Positions 8,827 to 17,963 of a stretch of 64,000 bases of DNA are shown here, piece after piece (within the stretch, counting starts at the first letter, position 1; every line of letters begins with the position of its first letter). The stretch spans positions 1 through 64,000 of the forward strand of contig NZ_WHOA01000248.1 in assembly GCF_013141715.1 (NCBI RefSeq). The letters are read 5' to 3'. The notes under the pieces are model-generated. The model ran no database searches. It had not been told where the DNA came from and saw only the letters and a program-made list of their open reading frames with translations. A program made the position numbers and the translations under genes. The DNA is from Paenibacillus phytorum. Lineage in GTDB: Bacteria > Bacillota > Bacilli > Paenibacillales > NBRC-103111.

Positions 8827-10373
8827 TCTACTCTCTCCCTATACTTTGCAGGGGTAAGACCGTAATAGTTCTTGAATAAGGTGCAGAAGTAAGGCAAATT
8901 GGAGAATCCCACTTCTTTGCTGATGTCAACGATCTTCATATTCGTATTCCTCAAGTAATGGCTTGCTTCCTTAAGTCTTATGCTTGTAATATATTTGACC
9001 ATATTTTCACCTGTTTCTTTCTTAAACAGATGACTTAAATAGCTTGGGGACAAGTGAACGCCGGAAGCGATCGTGTCCAAGCAAATATCCTGATTGTACT
9101 GTTTGGCGATAAGGTCAACAACTTCCTGGATCACTTTACGATTCTGGTCGATATTGTCATTAGTCGTATCGGAATCCTCATTTTCGAGTAATGTGTAAAT
9201 TATCTTCTTGATATCTGCGGGCGTCCGAATTAAATAAACGTCTCGAATCACACTTTGAAATTTATGAGCATGAATGGGGTAATTTGCGCAAATTTCTTTT
9301 ATAATCTCCACGCACAAATGCTTGACGTAAATACTGGAGAAATGATTGCCTTCCTGAAGCTCGTCAAAGAACATGGAGATACGCCGCTTTCCTTCTTTGA
9401 GGTTTCGAAATCGAATCAAGCCCTTTATATCCTCCAAATCCCGGTTCATGATCGAGGAAGGCTGCTCTTCCTTGACATAGAACTGATCCACGAACAATAA
9501 ACTGCCTTCACCATGACCGAAGAGATGGTAATCAAGCATCGTCTCCATATCCATATATGCATCATGAAGATCCTCGATGTTGTTCACCGATCTGCCGAAT
9601 ACGATCCAGGCGGCGGTAAGGTCATTATTAGTAAAAAACTGCTGTATCCGGTTGCCAATCTCCAACAATTCGGAATGTGCGAGCATATAGTGTGATTTTA
9701 ACAAGATCACGCTTTGATATTCATTCAGATTGACATGGTCATATTGCGTTTGAATCATGATGCGCAAATCATTTTCCAACCGATATGCCACCAAATCAAA
9801 TATTTTGAAGTTCACTTGGATCAAGATCAATTGGAAACAGTTATATTGGTAATCGAAATCGGATTGCCGCATTCTTGTCTTCATCGGTACATCGACACTT
9901 GCCCTATGGATGAGATCCAGCATTATTTTTTCCTTCTCGTATTTGATGCTTCGATGATATCCCGCGAGCAGCTTCTCTCTTCTTTCTTTCTCCATTCTTC
10001 CGGCTTCACACGAGCTGAACACTTTTCGAATGACGTCTATAAATTCTTCGATATCGACAGGTTTTAATATATAATGCTCTACCCCAAGCTCGATGGCTTT
10101 CTTTGCATATTCGAATTCGCCGTATGCGCTGGAAATGACGATTTTCAACGATTCGTTATGCTTTCTAAGCGATTTCACCAAGCTTATTCCATCCATGATC
10201 GGCATTCTAATATCCGTTATCAGAACATCTACTTCATGATGAAGAAGATAATCAAGCGCCTCTTTGCCATTCTGCGCTTCGGTAACGATTACATTAAAGT
10301 TGTATTTGGATAGCAAATATTTGATCCCGTCACGTTCAAATTTTTCGTCGTCCACGATCAACACGTTAAACAT
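8823..10373 (-). CDS. YesN-type response regulator, REC plus AraC DNA-binding domain
   Basis: Cytoplasmic partner of the kinase at 7117-8826. The receiver domain at the N-terminus has DD at 8-9 and the phosphoacceptor Asp54 in LITDIRMP. A central linker of about 270 residues leads to a C-terminal AraC double helix-turn-helix (HLSPSYLSHLFKKETGENM and KIVDISKEVGFSNLPYFCTL). Length 516 aa is normal for YesN proteins. It precedes its kinase and shares 4 bp with it. Its target is presumably the importer promoter near 6970. Confidence 0.92.
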   Translation of the reverse strand: MFNVLIVDDEKFERDGIKYLLSKYNFNVIVTEAQNGKEALDYLLHHEVDVLITDIRMPIMDGISLVKSLRKHNESLKIVISSAYGEFEYAKKAIELGVEHYILKPVDIEEFIDVIRKVFSSCEAGRMEKERREKLLAGYHRSIKYEKEKIMLDLIHRASVDVPMKTRMRQSDFDYQYNCFQLILIQVNFKIFDLVAYRLENDLRIMIQTQYDHVNLNEYQSVILLKSHYMLAHSELLEIGNRIQQFFTNNDLTAAWIVFGRSVNNIEDLHDAYMDMETMLDYHLFGHGEGSLLFVDQFYVKEEQPSSIMNRDLEDIKGLIRFRNLKEGKRRISMFFDELQEGNHFSSIYVKHLCVEIIKEICANYPIHAHKFQSVIRDVYLIRTPADIKKIIYTLLENEDSDTTNDNIDQNRKVIQEVVDLIAKQYNQDICLDTIASGVHLSPSYLSHLFKKETGENMVKYITSIRLKEASHYLRNTNMKIVDISKEVGFSNLPYFCTLFKNYYGLTPAKYRERVE

Positions 10374-10767
10374 TGGAATCCTCCCGGCAATAGTTATATG
10401 GACTTGTCCTCTTACATTTTTCGGTCATTGATATAGAAAAAGTGGCTGCCTCAATGGCAGCCGCTCCAAGTCAGTGAGAGTAAAAGCATCCGCCAATCCA
10501 GGTCGGATGCTTTTGTGCATGTGTTGTACGATGTTGTATTATTTATTTAGGGTATGAAGGCCAAGCTTGCCGGCAAACGCTTTCAACTATCATTATAATG
10601 AATTGATGAAATTTCCAGTATAGATTAATTTATGATCCCCATGTCATTTTTTACGGCTTGCTTACTTCGATTATGTGATCAAGGTTGGAACAATGCACGT
10701 CATCTCTTTGTAGAGAATGAGATGACGATATGAAAAAGCCCTTCTACATCCAAGTAGAAAGGCTTTT
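10374..10767. other. Intergenic stretch with several hairpins and no gene
   Basis: It contains a 7-bp hairpin at 10444-10463 (GGCTGCC/GGCAGCC), the terminators at 10482-10514 and 10727-10774, and a 9-bp inverted repeat, CGTCATCTC at 10698-10706 with GAGATGACG at 10719-10727. I see no supported coding sequence. Part of it must carry the promoter of the YesN gene, with CATATAAC near 10396 a weak candidate -10. Confidence 0.4.
10482..10514. terminator. Bidirectional hairpin terminator
   Basis: AAAAGCATCCG and CGGATGCTTTT form an 11-bp stem with T-rich flanks in both directions and an 11-nt loop. Confidence 0.6.
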
Positions 10768-10774
10768 TCATATC
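10727..10774 (-). terminator. Intrinsic terminator overlapping the end of the ATP-grasp gene
   Basis: A stem of about 21 bp with one mismatch (10727-10747 with 10754-10774) includes the gene's TGA stop. On the minus strand the proximal arm runs GATATGAAAAAGCC and the distal arm ends GCTTTTTC. Confidence 0.65.
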
Positions 10775-11553
10775 AGTCGTTTATTATGTTTTCTGTAATC
10801 CGTATATAAATGACCAATTCTTTTAAAGGATGATTTGTTTTTTTGTTTATTAAACAAACCATGCGACGGATTATGAAGATTGACCTCAATGATCCAAATA
10901 CGTCCATTTTTATCTACTGCAAGATCTATTCCACATTGAAATGAGTAGAAAGGAAACTTCTGAGAGTAGTCCATAATTATATAACTTAATGAGATAAGTT
11001 GTTTCTTGATACTTTCGATACGCTCATTATTGAAGAGAAGCGATTGCTTTAACGCATCTTCAATACTTGTTACATAACCTCCACCTCGTTGAACGTTTGA
11101 AACAACACTTCCCTGACCAGCTACCTTTACAACCATCCCTGCGTAATTCCACTTACATTGACCATCTCTCATCATCATAACCCGAATGTCAAAAGGCCGA
11201 CTATTAATCTCAGCTAAATCTATCGCTTTTTGAACAATGTATGTTGTTTGAGGGCTAGTATTTTTTATATGTTGATGGATATCTTCGATGGATGAAGCAA
11301 AGGTTGTTTTGCCGCGCACCTTCACAAACTGATAACCCTTTGTTGTTTTCCACGCTTTAATGATGCCTTTACCTGTATGTTGTGTATTCGCTTTGATATA
11401 GATGGTTTTATATTTTTGCAAAAATGAAGATAAAGTTTCACGAGTATAAAAAGTTGTAGGCGGTAGATGTTTTGCTATCCATGAATTTTTTGAATAAAAA
11501 CGATGTAGATTCCATTTTGCTAATCTTGCCAAACTTGGGTGCATTTCATCCAT
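10768..11553 (-). CDS. YheC/YheD-family ATP-grasp protein
   Basis: A member of the endospore coat-associated ATP-grasp group found in spore formers. The N-terminal part shows IYIKANTQHTGKGI, a nucleotide-binding Lys/Gly segment. The C-terminal core has FQCGIDLAVDKNGRIWIIEVN, the acidic Mg-ATP site. The length of 261 aa matches the short Paenibacillus members, which are smaller than YheC and YheD themselves. No reaction is established for the family, so ligase activity is inferred only from the fold. The fourth codon (ATG) is better spaced from AAAGG than the first. The gene stands alone. Confidence 0.75.
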   Translation of the reverse strand: MDEMHPSLARLAKWNLHRFYSKNSWIAKHLPPTTFYTRETLSSFLQKYKTIYIKANTQHTGKGIIKAWKTTKGYQFVKVRGKTTFASSIEDIHQHIKNTSPQTTYIVQKAIDLAEINSRPFDIRVMMMRDGQCKWNYAGMVVKVAGQGSVVSNVQRGGGYVTSIEDALKQSLLFNNERIESIKKQLISLSYIIMDYSQKFPFYSFQCGIDLAVDKNGRIWIIEVNLHNPSHGLFNKQKNKSSFKRIGHLYTDYRKHNKRLI

Positions 11554-11898
11554 CCTTTAGCTCTGTTTATTAGACATCATATTATGCTTCATGCAAGATG
11601 GATACGGCATTCGTGGAGCCCGAAAATTCTTATTTAGTTCTCAAAATAGAATGGATTATTTTGGTGAGATAACCAGATCATTTTCTGTTCTGGTGCATTA
11701 ACTGGTTATTAATGTGAACTTATGCCATACGGTTAGCCAGGGCTATCCGTGAGGAAGAAGGCAATATCGATCGAATCATTCAAGAAACGGTTCCATCGGC
11801 TACACCTGAATCCCATCGAAGTCGAAGACGTCGGATTTTTTATTTGTTTCGGTCCAATAGTTTCTGGAGTTTAAGTTTAAGTATCGTTCTAAGTTAGA
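11554..11898. other. Gap with no supported gene
   Basis: The plus strand has an open frame from about 11715 to 11897 (local sequence RAIREEEGNIDRIIQE) but no start codon or ribosome site, so at most it is a gene remnant. An inverted repeat ATAACCAG...CTGGTTAT lies near 11670-11710. Nothing else is evident. Confidence 0.3.
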
Positions 11899-12265
11899 TC
11901 AATAAAGATAGCCTAAAAAATCTAGCTCTCCCTCGCTCCAATCAATCTTTCCTACTTTCTTAATCATTAATTCATCAATTACCTCAAACCCTATGCCATT
12001 TGTAATCTGAGTTTCATTATCAACTTTTAACCATTTACATTGGTTCTTTACTAATTTATAACCATTTCTCAAATACAAGGTCATGTTATCTGCAAATAAA
12101 AGTATAAAGTCAATATTTCGTCCCACAGAAAACTTATCGATTTCTACAAGCAGCGTTGAAGCAACTCCCTGTGAGCGAGTGTTTTGTGAAACACATAAAT
12201 CAATTACACCCAGTATTTTCACAGGTTTCCCATATATCATATTCAAATACTTTATCTATCTTCAA
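11899..12265 (-). pseudogene. GNAT acetyltransferase with internal deletion and frame change
   Basis: The readable part (about 115 codons up to 12246) is the C-terminal two thirds of a GNAT domain: GVIDLCVSQNTRSQGVAS contains the acetyl-CoA pyrophosphate loop R-S-Q-G-V-A. It has no ribosome site of its own and begins at a TTG. Upstream in another frame, a TTG at 12265 has GGAG 7 nt before it and opens with KIDKVFEYD, a convincing native start. Joining the two requires both a frame change and loss of roughly 60 residues, so the gene has an internal deletion and is probably dead. Confidence 0.6.
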
Positions 12266-12335
12266 ATTATGTCTCCAATACTAATATATTTGTTTTAAGC
12301 CATTGAAACTCTCGTTTTCCGTTAGTTTAACCCGC

Positions 12336-13814
12336 CTATCGGGCGTCAGTTTCAAAATTCCTCCTCTTCTTAGTACGGTAATACAATTTGAAACGGCATA
12401 CCAAAATCGTTATATTTACCAGCGATAATACAACAAGCCATATAATTAGAGATGACATGGTAGTCCATAGTCCAAACCAAGGTAAAACTCGCCCAGCGCC
12501 AATAAATGTAGTTAGTGGTGACAGAAACAAGAGAATCAAGATAGGAAGCAGTCTCCCAACCGATGAAAAAATCAATTTTCCGGTCGTGATGCCCTTTTTG
12601 CTCCTATTCATACGAATGTGTGTATATAAACCCCAAAGAAACGTCGTAATCACCAGCAGAATCATAACCCTCTCCATGTTTCTGCTGTTAAAAATAGAAG
12701 TTTCGGACTTTTCGCCCTTTATAATCCGTGCGATCTCGTCGACAAAAGCTGAATAATCGATAAATGCGTTTAAACCAGAGTTAAACATCATCGTGATGCC
12801 CAGATGTTGATCCAAATATATCGTTTCTTCCGCCTTATACGTCCAGAAAATCCCACTATGGGAAATCGTCCGGCCCCCATGTTCATCCTCATCTGCAAGC
12901 CACCCCATTCCATACGGGCCGCTCTGTCCGGCTTTATGGTATTGCTCCATCAGCTCTGGGGCTAGAAGGCGACCATTATATTGGGCAAGCATCCATTTTG
13001 TCATGTCTTCTGCAGTTGACATAATACCGGCCGGACCGTCAATAAACCAGAAGGGTTCGGCTTGGTTTACAGGATAGCCAAATAATAGATAGTGTCCCCG
13101 CGGAATGGCAGGATTCTCATTGATTTGCTGTGTGGTACTGACATTGAAGGTATGGCCCATCCCTAAAGGCTCAAATATATTCTTTTCCAGGTAAGCAAAG
13201 AAACTCTGTCCGCTTACTTTCTCCACAAGAAGAGCCAAATATTGATAGTTAGGATTGTGGTAGCTAAAGGCTGTTCCAGGATCAATGGCAAGCTTAACCG
13301 TGTTCAACGATTGGTTAATCTCTTGCAGCGATTGATATTGAGGGGAATTTGTCATGTCGGGATTCACTTTGTCATTAAGACCGCTTGTCTGATTCAGCAA
13401 ATTCCGGACCGTAATATCGTGAACACGTTCGTCCTCAGGTGAGAGGTCGGGAAAGTAAGATGTGTATGGCGCATCAAGGTCGATTAGTCCTTTTTCCACC
13501 ATCTGCAGGACGGCTAGTGCCGTAAAAGATTTGCTTAATGAAGCAATGGGAAAGGGGGTACTGCCAGTAATATCGCGACCATCTGAAAATGCACCGTAAC
13601 CTTGTGCATAGAACACCTCTTCGTTATTGGCTATTGCAAGAGCCGCGCCCTTAATATGATTGACTTTCATGTTTTTTATGACGTAATCATCTATTTCATT
13701 TTGTATTTCAGTTTTGTTTCGGACTTCAAATGCGGAAACAGGTTTAGCTAAGATTGACAACATTAGCAGTAAACAACTCAAGTATAGACCTATTTTCTTT
13801 GGCGCGATTGTCAT
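12336..13814 (-). CDS. Serine hydrolase of the beta-lactamase/PBP fold with C-terminal membrane helices
   Basis: An exported class C beta-lactamase-like hydrolase. A signal peptide covers residues 1-28 (ending VSA). The catalytic S-L-S-K motif is at 92-95 and the Y-H-N motif at 185-187. The third box is H-S-G, as in many esterase and peptidase members. Three or so transmembrane helices at the C-terminus (after about residue 390) should tether it to the membrane. An AAGGAG site precedes the ATG. It lies 47 bp behind a sensor kinase gene, in an apparent regulator-kinase-hydrolase operon, so it may act on cell wall or antibiotics. The substrate is unknown. Confidence 0.85.
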   Translation of the reverse strand: MTIAPKKIGLYLSCLLLMLSILAKPVSAFEVRNKTEIQNEIDDYVIKNMKVNHIKGAALAIANNEEVFYAQGYGAFSDGRDITGSTPFPIASLSKSFTALAVLQMVEKGLIDLDAPYTSYFPDLSPEDERVHDITVRNLLNQTSGLNDKVNPDMTNSPQYQSLQEINQSLNTVKLAIDPGTAFSYHNPNYQYLALLVEKVSGQSFFAYLEKNIFEPLGMGHTFNVSTTQQINENPAIPRGHYLLFGYPVNQAEPFWFIDGPAGIMSTAEDMTKWMLAQYNGRLLAPELMEQYHKAGQSGPYGMGWLADEDEHGGRTISHSGIFWTYKAEETIYLDQHLGITMMFNSGLNAFIDYSAFVDEIARIIKGEKSETSIFNSRNMERVMILLVITTFLWGLYTHIRMNRSKKGITTGKLIFSSVGRLLPILILLFLSPLTTFIGAGRVLPWFGLWTTMSSLIIWLVVLSLVNITILVCRFKLYYRTKKRRNFETDAR

Positions 13815-13861
13815 AGTAGCACTCCTTAATCACATGATAAGGAAATGCTAATGGATAATTA

Positions 13862-14971
13862 TCAACTATTTATCAACCCCGTAAAGAAACTTGCTGTTAC
13901 GTTTCCGCCACCATCGGAGCCGTTTTCTACATGCAGACTCCCCTCATGCTTTTCGCACAGTACTTTGCTTATATAAAGTCCCAGTCCATGATGCGCATTC
14001 GCATCCCATACCTCTCCGCGATAAAAAGGAAGCACGGCCTTTTGAAGCGCTGCCTCAGAAAAACCGGCGCCGTCATCCGTGACTGTTATGGAAAAAAAGC
14101 CCTTGCAGACGCTATAATGAATATTCACATAGCTGGAAGCATAACGCGCTCCATTAGCCATCAAATTCTCAAAAACCTGCATCACCAAATGTATATCGAC
14201 AGCTATTTTTTTCGAATCCGCAGCAATGGACGAGTCGAAAGTTTTGCCGCATTGTCCGGTTATTTGTCGGGCGATGTCATTCAGCAAGGAGGTCAGAAGA
14301 TCCATTTCAACCGCATGGCTGTGTACCGGCATGTCCTCCAGCTTCTGAATCGAATTCATGGCTTCCGTGTAGCTTTCAAGACGTACAATATGGACTTTCA
14401 TGGTTTGAATCGTGTCCAGGAGTTTTTCCTCGGAAATGTTGTTTTGGGGCAGATAGGTGGTCAGAAACTCGGAATATCCTTTCAGGACAGATAAGGGCGT
14501 TCTTAGGTCATGGGCAAAAATAGCATTAAGTTGTTTGCGTTCCTCAACCGATCGCCAAAGAGCTTTATAATTTTTTTCCAATTGTCCGCGCATTTTTTCA
14601 AATACACGGCATAGCTCGCCCATCTCATCCTTGCCATCATAAGAAATATGAAACCCCAAATCATTCGCCGATATTTTCTCCGATGCCTTCATCAGTATTT
14701 CAAGCGGCTTTTTCAGTTTCCATCTATAAAAGAGGCTGGCCATCAGGACAATAGCGCCGGCAACAGTAAACAGCACCATCGCAACGAGGGTAGGCAACAC
14801 CCAATCGTTTACGGAAGAATGGTCGGCAAATCGTAGCCGTATGCTTTCCGCCCATCTAAACTCTAATACGATGACGACTAGAACGGTGATGAGCGTAAGA
14901 CAGCATAAAAAGATGAATGATTGCAGCAAGGTCATATGCTTCAGTCGCAGCCAGCTTATGATTTTCGCCAT
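13862..14971 (-). CDS. Sensor histidine kinase (HAMP-HisKA-HATPase)
   Basis: Two transmembrane helices (about 13-36 and 62-86) enclose a very short external loop, so it may sense the membrane itself. HAMP follows. The HisKA box FAHDLRTPLSVLKGY carries the phosphorylated His. The N box VFENLMANGARYA, then DDGAGF and HHGLGLYISK complete the ATPase. The gene overlaps the regulator gene by 16 bp and is followed by the serine hydrolase. The tiny sensor domain and the neighbour point to cell-envelope stress sensing, but no signal is identified. Confidence 0.88.
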   Translation of the reverse strand: MAKIISWLRLKHMTLLQSFIFLCCLTLITVLVVIVLEFRWAESIRLRFADHSSVNDWVLPTLVAMVLFTVAGAIVLMASLFYRWKLKKPLEILMKASEKISANDLGFHISYDGKDEMGELCRVFEKMRGQLEKNYKALWRSVEERKQLNAIFAHDLRTPLSVLKGYSEFLTTYLPQNNISEEKLLDTIQTMKVHIVRLESYTEAMNSIQKLEDMPVHSHAVEMDLLTSLLNDIARQITGQCGKTFDSSIAADSKKIAVDIHLVMQVFENLMANGARYASSYVNIHYSVCKGFFSITVTDDGAGFSEAALQKAVLPFYRGEVWDANAHHGLGLYISKVLCEKHEGSLHVENGSDGGGNVTASFFTGLINS

Positions 14972-15636
14972 TTGTATCCTACTCCCCAGACGGTTTCTAT
15001 CCTGTTTTCGCAGCCATGCTCTTTCAATTTGAAACGAATTCGCCTGATATGTTCCGCTATCACAGTGCTGTCGCCTTCATCGTCCAAACCCCATACTTTT
15101 TCATAAATCCGCTCTTTATCAAACACCATTCCGGGATGTGTCGACAACAGCTCTATAATATCGAACTCCTTTTTAGCCAGGGAAATTTGTACGTCAAGGA
15201 TGTAAAGCGCACGAGCCGAATAATCAATGACCAAATCTTCACTAAACTTTATCGACGTTTTATTTTGACTTCGCATTTCCCTGCGTAAATGCGCCTCTAC
15301 TCTTGCGCCCAGTTCATGGATACTGAACGGCTTTAGAATATAATCATCCCCTCCTGCCTGAAACCCTGATATTTTATCCGCATCCTCAACGCGAGCTGTT
15401 AGAAATAAAATAGGGCAGGACACAAAGTGCCGGATTTTCCTGCATAATTCAAGACCATTAAGTTCAGGCATATTGATATCCAGCAAAACAAGGTCCGGTT
15501 GATTTTCAATTTGCCGCAATGCCTCATTGCCGTTCTTCGCCGTCATAACGAAATACCCATTAATTTCAAAGTAGTCCGTCAGCAGTTTTCGAAGATCGGC
15601 TTCATCATCTATGATCAGTATCTTTTCATATGGCAT
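14956..15636 (-). CDS. OmpR/PhoB-type response regulator
   Basis: The receiver domain has DDE at 10-12 and phosphoacceptor Asp53 in LLDINMP. Lys in YILKPFS marks the usual switch region. The C-terminal winged helix contains DEGDSTVIAEHIRRIRFKL. Length 226 aa is standard. GGGGAGCAGGGA precedes the ATG. It is the first gene of the operon with the kinase and hydrolase, and its DNA target is probably the promoter just upstream. Confidence 0.9.
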   Translation of the reverse strand: MPYEKILIIDDEADLRKLLTDYFEINGYFVMTAKNGNEALRQIENQPDLVLLDINMPELNGLELCRKIRHFVSCPILFLTARVEDADKISGFQAGGDDYILKPFSIHELGARVEAHLRREMRSQNKTSIKFSEDLVIDYSARALYILDVQISLAKKEFDIIELLSTHPGMVFDKERIYEKVWGLDDEGDSTVIAEHIRRIRFKLKEHGCENRIETVWGVGYKWRKS

Positions 15637-16037
15637 TCCCTGCTCCCCATTTCAAATCATCTATATCCAGCATAACAAAAATTGTTTGGCATCCCAAGCG
15701 GTGTATAACGGAGCCTACTCCGATTACTTCGCGGGGACCCCGATGTTCGAGCTACGCTCCCCCCTGCGGTCTGACCTCATCGCTGCCAGCGATGCGATTC
15801 CCAGCTGCTCAAAGTATTAATCTTATTTAAAATACCAGTACGTTTTGAAATAATTAATTCTAATTCTTGATCTATTTTATATAATTCTAGCTCTGTATTT
15901 GTAGATATTCGAACTTTCCTTATCTTCCCATTAGCTTTTAGTACTGCCCGTTAACGTAACGAGGCTACCGATCGATTCCGCGGTAGCCTCGTGTTGTATT
16001 TTATTGAGCTCTTGTTCTGCATTGGCTTAACAACCCA
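15637..16037. other. Intergenic gap with a GC-rich block and a terminator
   Basis: The first half (about 15695-15815) is visibly more GC-rich than the AT-rich DNA after it and looks like a separate sequence block with several short inverted motifs such as CGGGGACCCCG. I find no gene in it. The terminator at 15959-15992 is the other feature. Confidence 0.35.
15959..15992. terminator. Strong hairpin, 12-bp perfect stem
   Basis: ACGAGGCTACCG pairs exactly with CGGTAGCCTCGT across a 10-nt loop. It lies 45 bp beyond the end of the methyltransferase remnant. Confidence 0.6.
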
Positions 16038-16367
16038 TTATTTCCTTGCCACTATCATGAAGCGTTTCGTGTTAGTCTTGATTCCCTTCACTGTTTGATT
16101 TGATTCAATAAACTTTTGAAGTATTTCGAAATCATGATCATTTTGCCCGAAGTTAGGAATAACAGGGGTGTATTTCAAAAAGAAGACCAAATCTTCGTAA
16201 GTTTGGAAATACTGAGTTGCATCATATTCAAAAGACTGAATATCGGTAAAACCAGCTTGAGCTAGTTCTGTAAGGTATTTATCTTTTAAGATCTCTCTGT
16301 CAGTTCCAAAACCCTCAAAAATAAAATGCGGTCGTGTGAGCCTTTTTCCTGTTTTACGAGGAGTCAA
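16038..16367 (-). pseudogene. C-terminal remnant of a SAM-dependent methyltransferase
   Basis: About 100 residues match the C-terminal half of class I methyltransferases of the type ending in FMIVARK. The segment with YDATQYFQTYEDLVFFLKYTP and IPNFGQNDHDFEIL is characteristic as I remember the family. The SAM-binding N-terminal half is absent, the apparent TTG start has no ribosome site, and the first dozen residues look unrelated. I read it as the leftover 3' end of a truncated gene. Confidence 0.55.
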
Positions 16368-16430
16368 TGACGCCTTCGTGAGGGGAAATGGAGGGTCCCT
16401 TTTGTTCTTGATTTGGGGAGGTGCTGTTCA

Positions 16431-16589
16431 TCATTTCAATCCGATAAGTGCCAAAAGGACAGATAAAATAGTGGGTTTAGATTTCTTCGAGACAGATCGA
16501 GCCCACTTCCAGGCGTTACTTTCAATCTCTTTGAGCTCCTGATTATGTTCTCTTATCTTTTCCTCAAAAAAATAAGGATAATTGTGCAT
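16431..16589 (-). CDS. Small protein of 52 residues, unknown
   Basis: An ATG at 16589 has GGAGG 8 nt upstream and opens a frame beginning MHNYPYFFEEKIREHN. The N-terminal part is charged and helical, and the last 14 residues (ILSVLLALIGLK) are hydrophobic, so it may touch the membrane. The frame stays open upstream to 16664, but that part runs through the terminator of the WYL gene and lacks a ribosome site. I do not recognise the protein. Good ribosome spacing makes it a plausible real gene. Confidence 0.45.
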   Translation of the reverse strand: MHNYPYFFEEKIREHNQELKEIESNAWKWARSVSKKSKPTILSVLLALIGLK

Positions 16590-16653
16590 GGTGTGTACCT
16601 CCAATTCCTTGAAAAGCTGACTTGCCTTCTCTTTGAGCTCATTATAATAAAAA

Positions 16654-16679
16654 AAGTATGACAACAGTCTGTCATACTT
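16654..16679 (-). terminator. Intrinsic terminator of the WYL regulator gene
   Basis: AAGTATGACA pairs exactly with TGTCATACTT. On the minus strand it is followed by TTTTTTTATT. The stop codon of the regulator lies inside the stem. Confidence 0.75.
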
Positions 16680-17586
16680 GAAGATATCGATTTAACATTT
16701 TTTCAATCTTATCTTTGAGTAATTGCCTTAACGCGAGTGGTTCAAGAACCTCCACATCTTCACCAAAACTTAAAATCGTTTCAACTATCCATTCAACTTC
16801 AGAAGGATTGATAATGGTAACCGTAAGCGTGCCATCTTCATTGAAATATTTATCCTCCGCGTAAAAACAATCCAGGGCATGTGCCAAGGATCTGCCTGAG
16901 AAATGAAGAACAGCACCCACGATTTCTTCTTTCTGATAGTCCAAAGAAATATCTTGTAGAAGTGTTGGGTGGCTACGCTGGTATAATTCAGGCAAAGTAA
17001 CCAAATCTAACATTCTTGTAAGTTTAAATACGCGATAATCGTTACGAGCCCTACAGTACCCATGTAAATACCAAGAATAATATTTAAAGAGAAGGCTGAC
17101 TGGTTCAACTATCCTATTGGCTCTCTCATTCTTAGAATTCATGTATTCAAATCGAATGACATGGCGAGCCGTTATGGCTGCTCGAAGTGTATGGAGAGTT
17201 GCGTTGTTGGCTCGCCAGCTTCCAAGATCCATGGTCAAGCTTGGCATCTTATCGCTTTGAATGGTCTGAAGCCTATGCATAGTCTCCGTTGCTCGGTCAT
17301 CCTTGAACACCGTTGCCGTGCTGTTAAGAAGCGTGATTAATGTCTCAATGTCGCTTGCGTGCAATAAACTTTTCTCCATTTTATATTCTTTAATAATCCC
17401 ATATCCGCCGTTGACGCCTTGAAAGGATACAACAGGGATTCCAGCCGCACAAATAGCCTCTATATCACGGTAAATGGTTCGTTGGGATACATGATATTTG
17501 TTCGCAAGCTCTGAAGCAGAAATGACTTCGTTATTTAAAAGCGCATAAGTAATCGATATTAACCGTTCTAGTTTCATCATAATCAC
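16672..17586 (-). CDS. WYL-domain transcriptional regulator (YafY type)
   Basis: The N-terminal helix-turn-helix reads SASELANKYHVSQRTIYRDIEAI. A WYL domain follows, with the W-Y-L triplet in YYSWYLHGYCRARNDYR and downstream basic residues in VFKLTRM that typically bind a ligand. The C-terminal WCX extension is present, giving a normal length of about 300 aa. The longest frame uses a GTG, but the ATG two codons later sits better after GGGTG. It is transcribed divergently from the COG4705 membrane protein gene, which could be its target. Confidence 0.85.
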   Translation of the reverse strand: MIMMKLERLISITYALLNNEVISASELANKYHVSQRTIYRDIEAICAAGIPVVSFQGVNGGYGIIKEYKMEKSLLHASDIETLITLLNSTATVFKDDRATETMHRLQTIQSDKMPSLTMDLGSWRANNATLHTLRAAITARHVIRFEYMNSKNERANRIVEPVSLLFKYYSWYLHGYCRARNDYRVFKLTRMLDLVTLPELYQRSHPTLLQDISLDYQKEEIVGAVLHFSGRSLAHALDCFYAEDKYFNEDGTLTVTIINPSEVEWIVETILSFGEDVEVLEPLALRQLLKDKIEKMLNRYLQV

Positions 17587-17963
17587 CCATAAAGTTTCTA
17601 TAGAAATTGCTGTACCACCAGCCGGAATCCTTCGGATCCGCCAAATGTCGTTACTTTCTTAGCAAAGAACATGCGTTTGCGTTTATTACACCATAATTAC
17701 CCAATAGTATCAAGCGTTTTATTCCGCTATCCTGCCCGCCCTAAAACTGATTGTGCATAACACATCACTGGTAAATCACAGCATTCGTTTGGACGTTTCC
17801 AGGTGAACTGTCTTTCAGAAATCTTTAATAAAATACATTCTCATTATTTTTTAATGTGAAGCATGTACTATAAAAAGTATGGGGAGATAAAAGGATTATT
17901 AAATAGATAAGCTAAATCTCACTATAACTTGTGGGAAACCACTGCAAAGAAAGGAAGTTATGT
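17587..17963. other. Divergent intergenic region
   Basis: This stretch separates the WYL regulator and the COG4705 gene and must hold both promoters. It is AT-rich. I do not see a clear inverted repeat or a confident -35/-10 pair. Confidence 0.3.

Noticed and set aside
10728..10774. Riboswitch-like structure
   Set aside because: The hairpin is at a gene end with a T-rich distal arm and is explained as a terminator.
16431..16664. 77-codon frame as the start of the small protein
   Set aside because: Its TTG start lies inside the terminator hairpin of the WYL gene with no ribosome site; the ATG at 16589 behind GGAGG is preferred.
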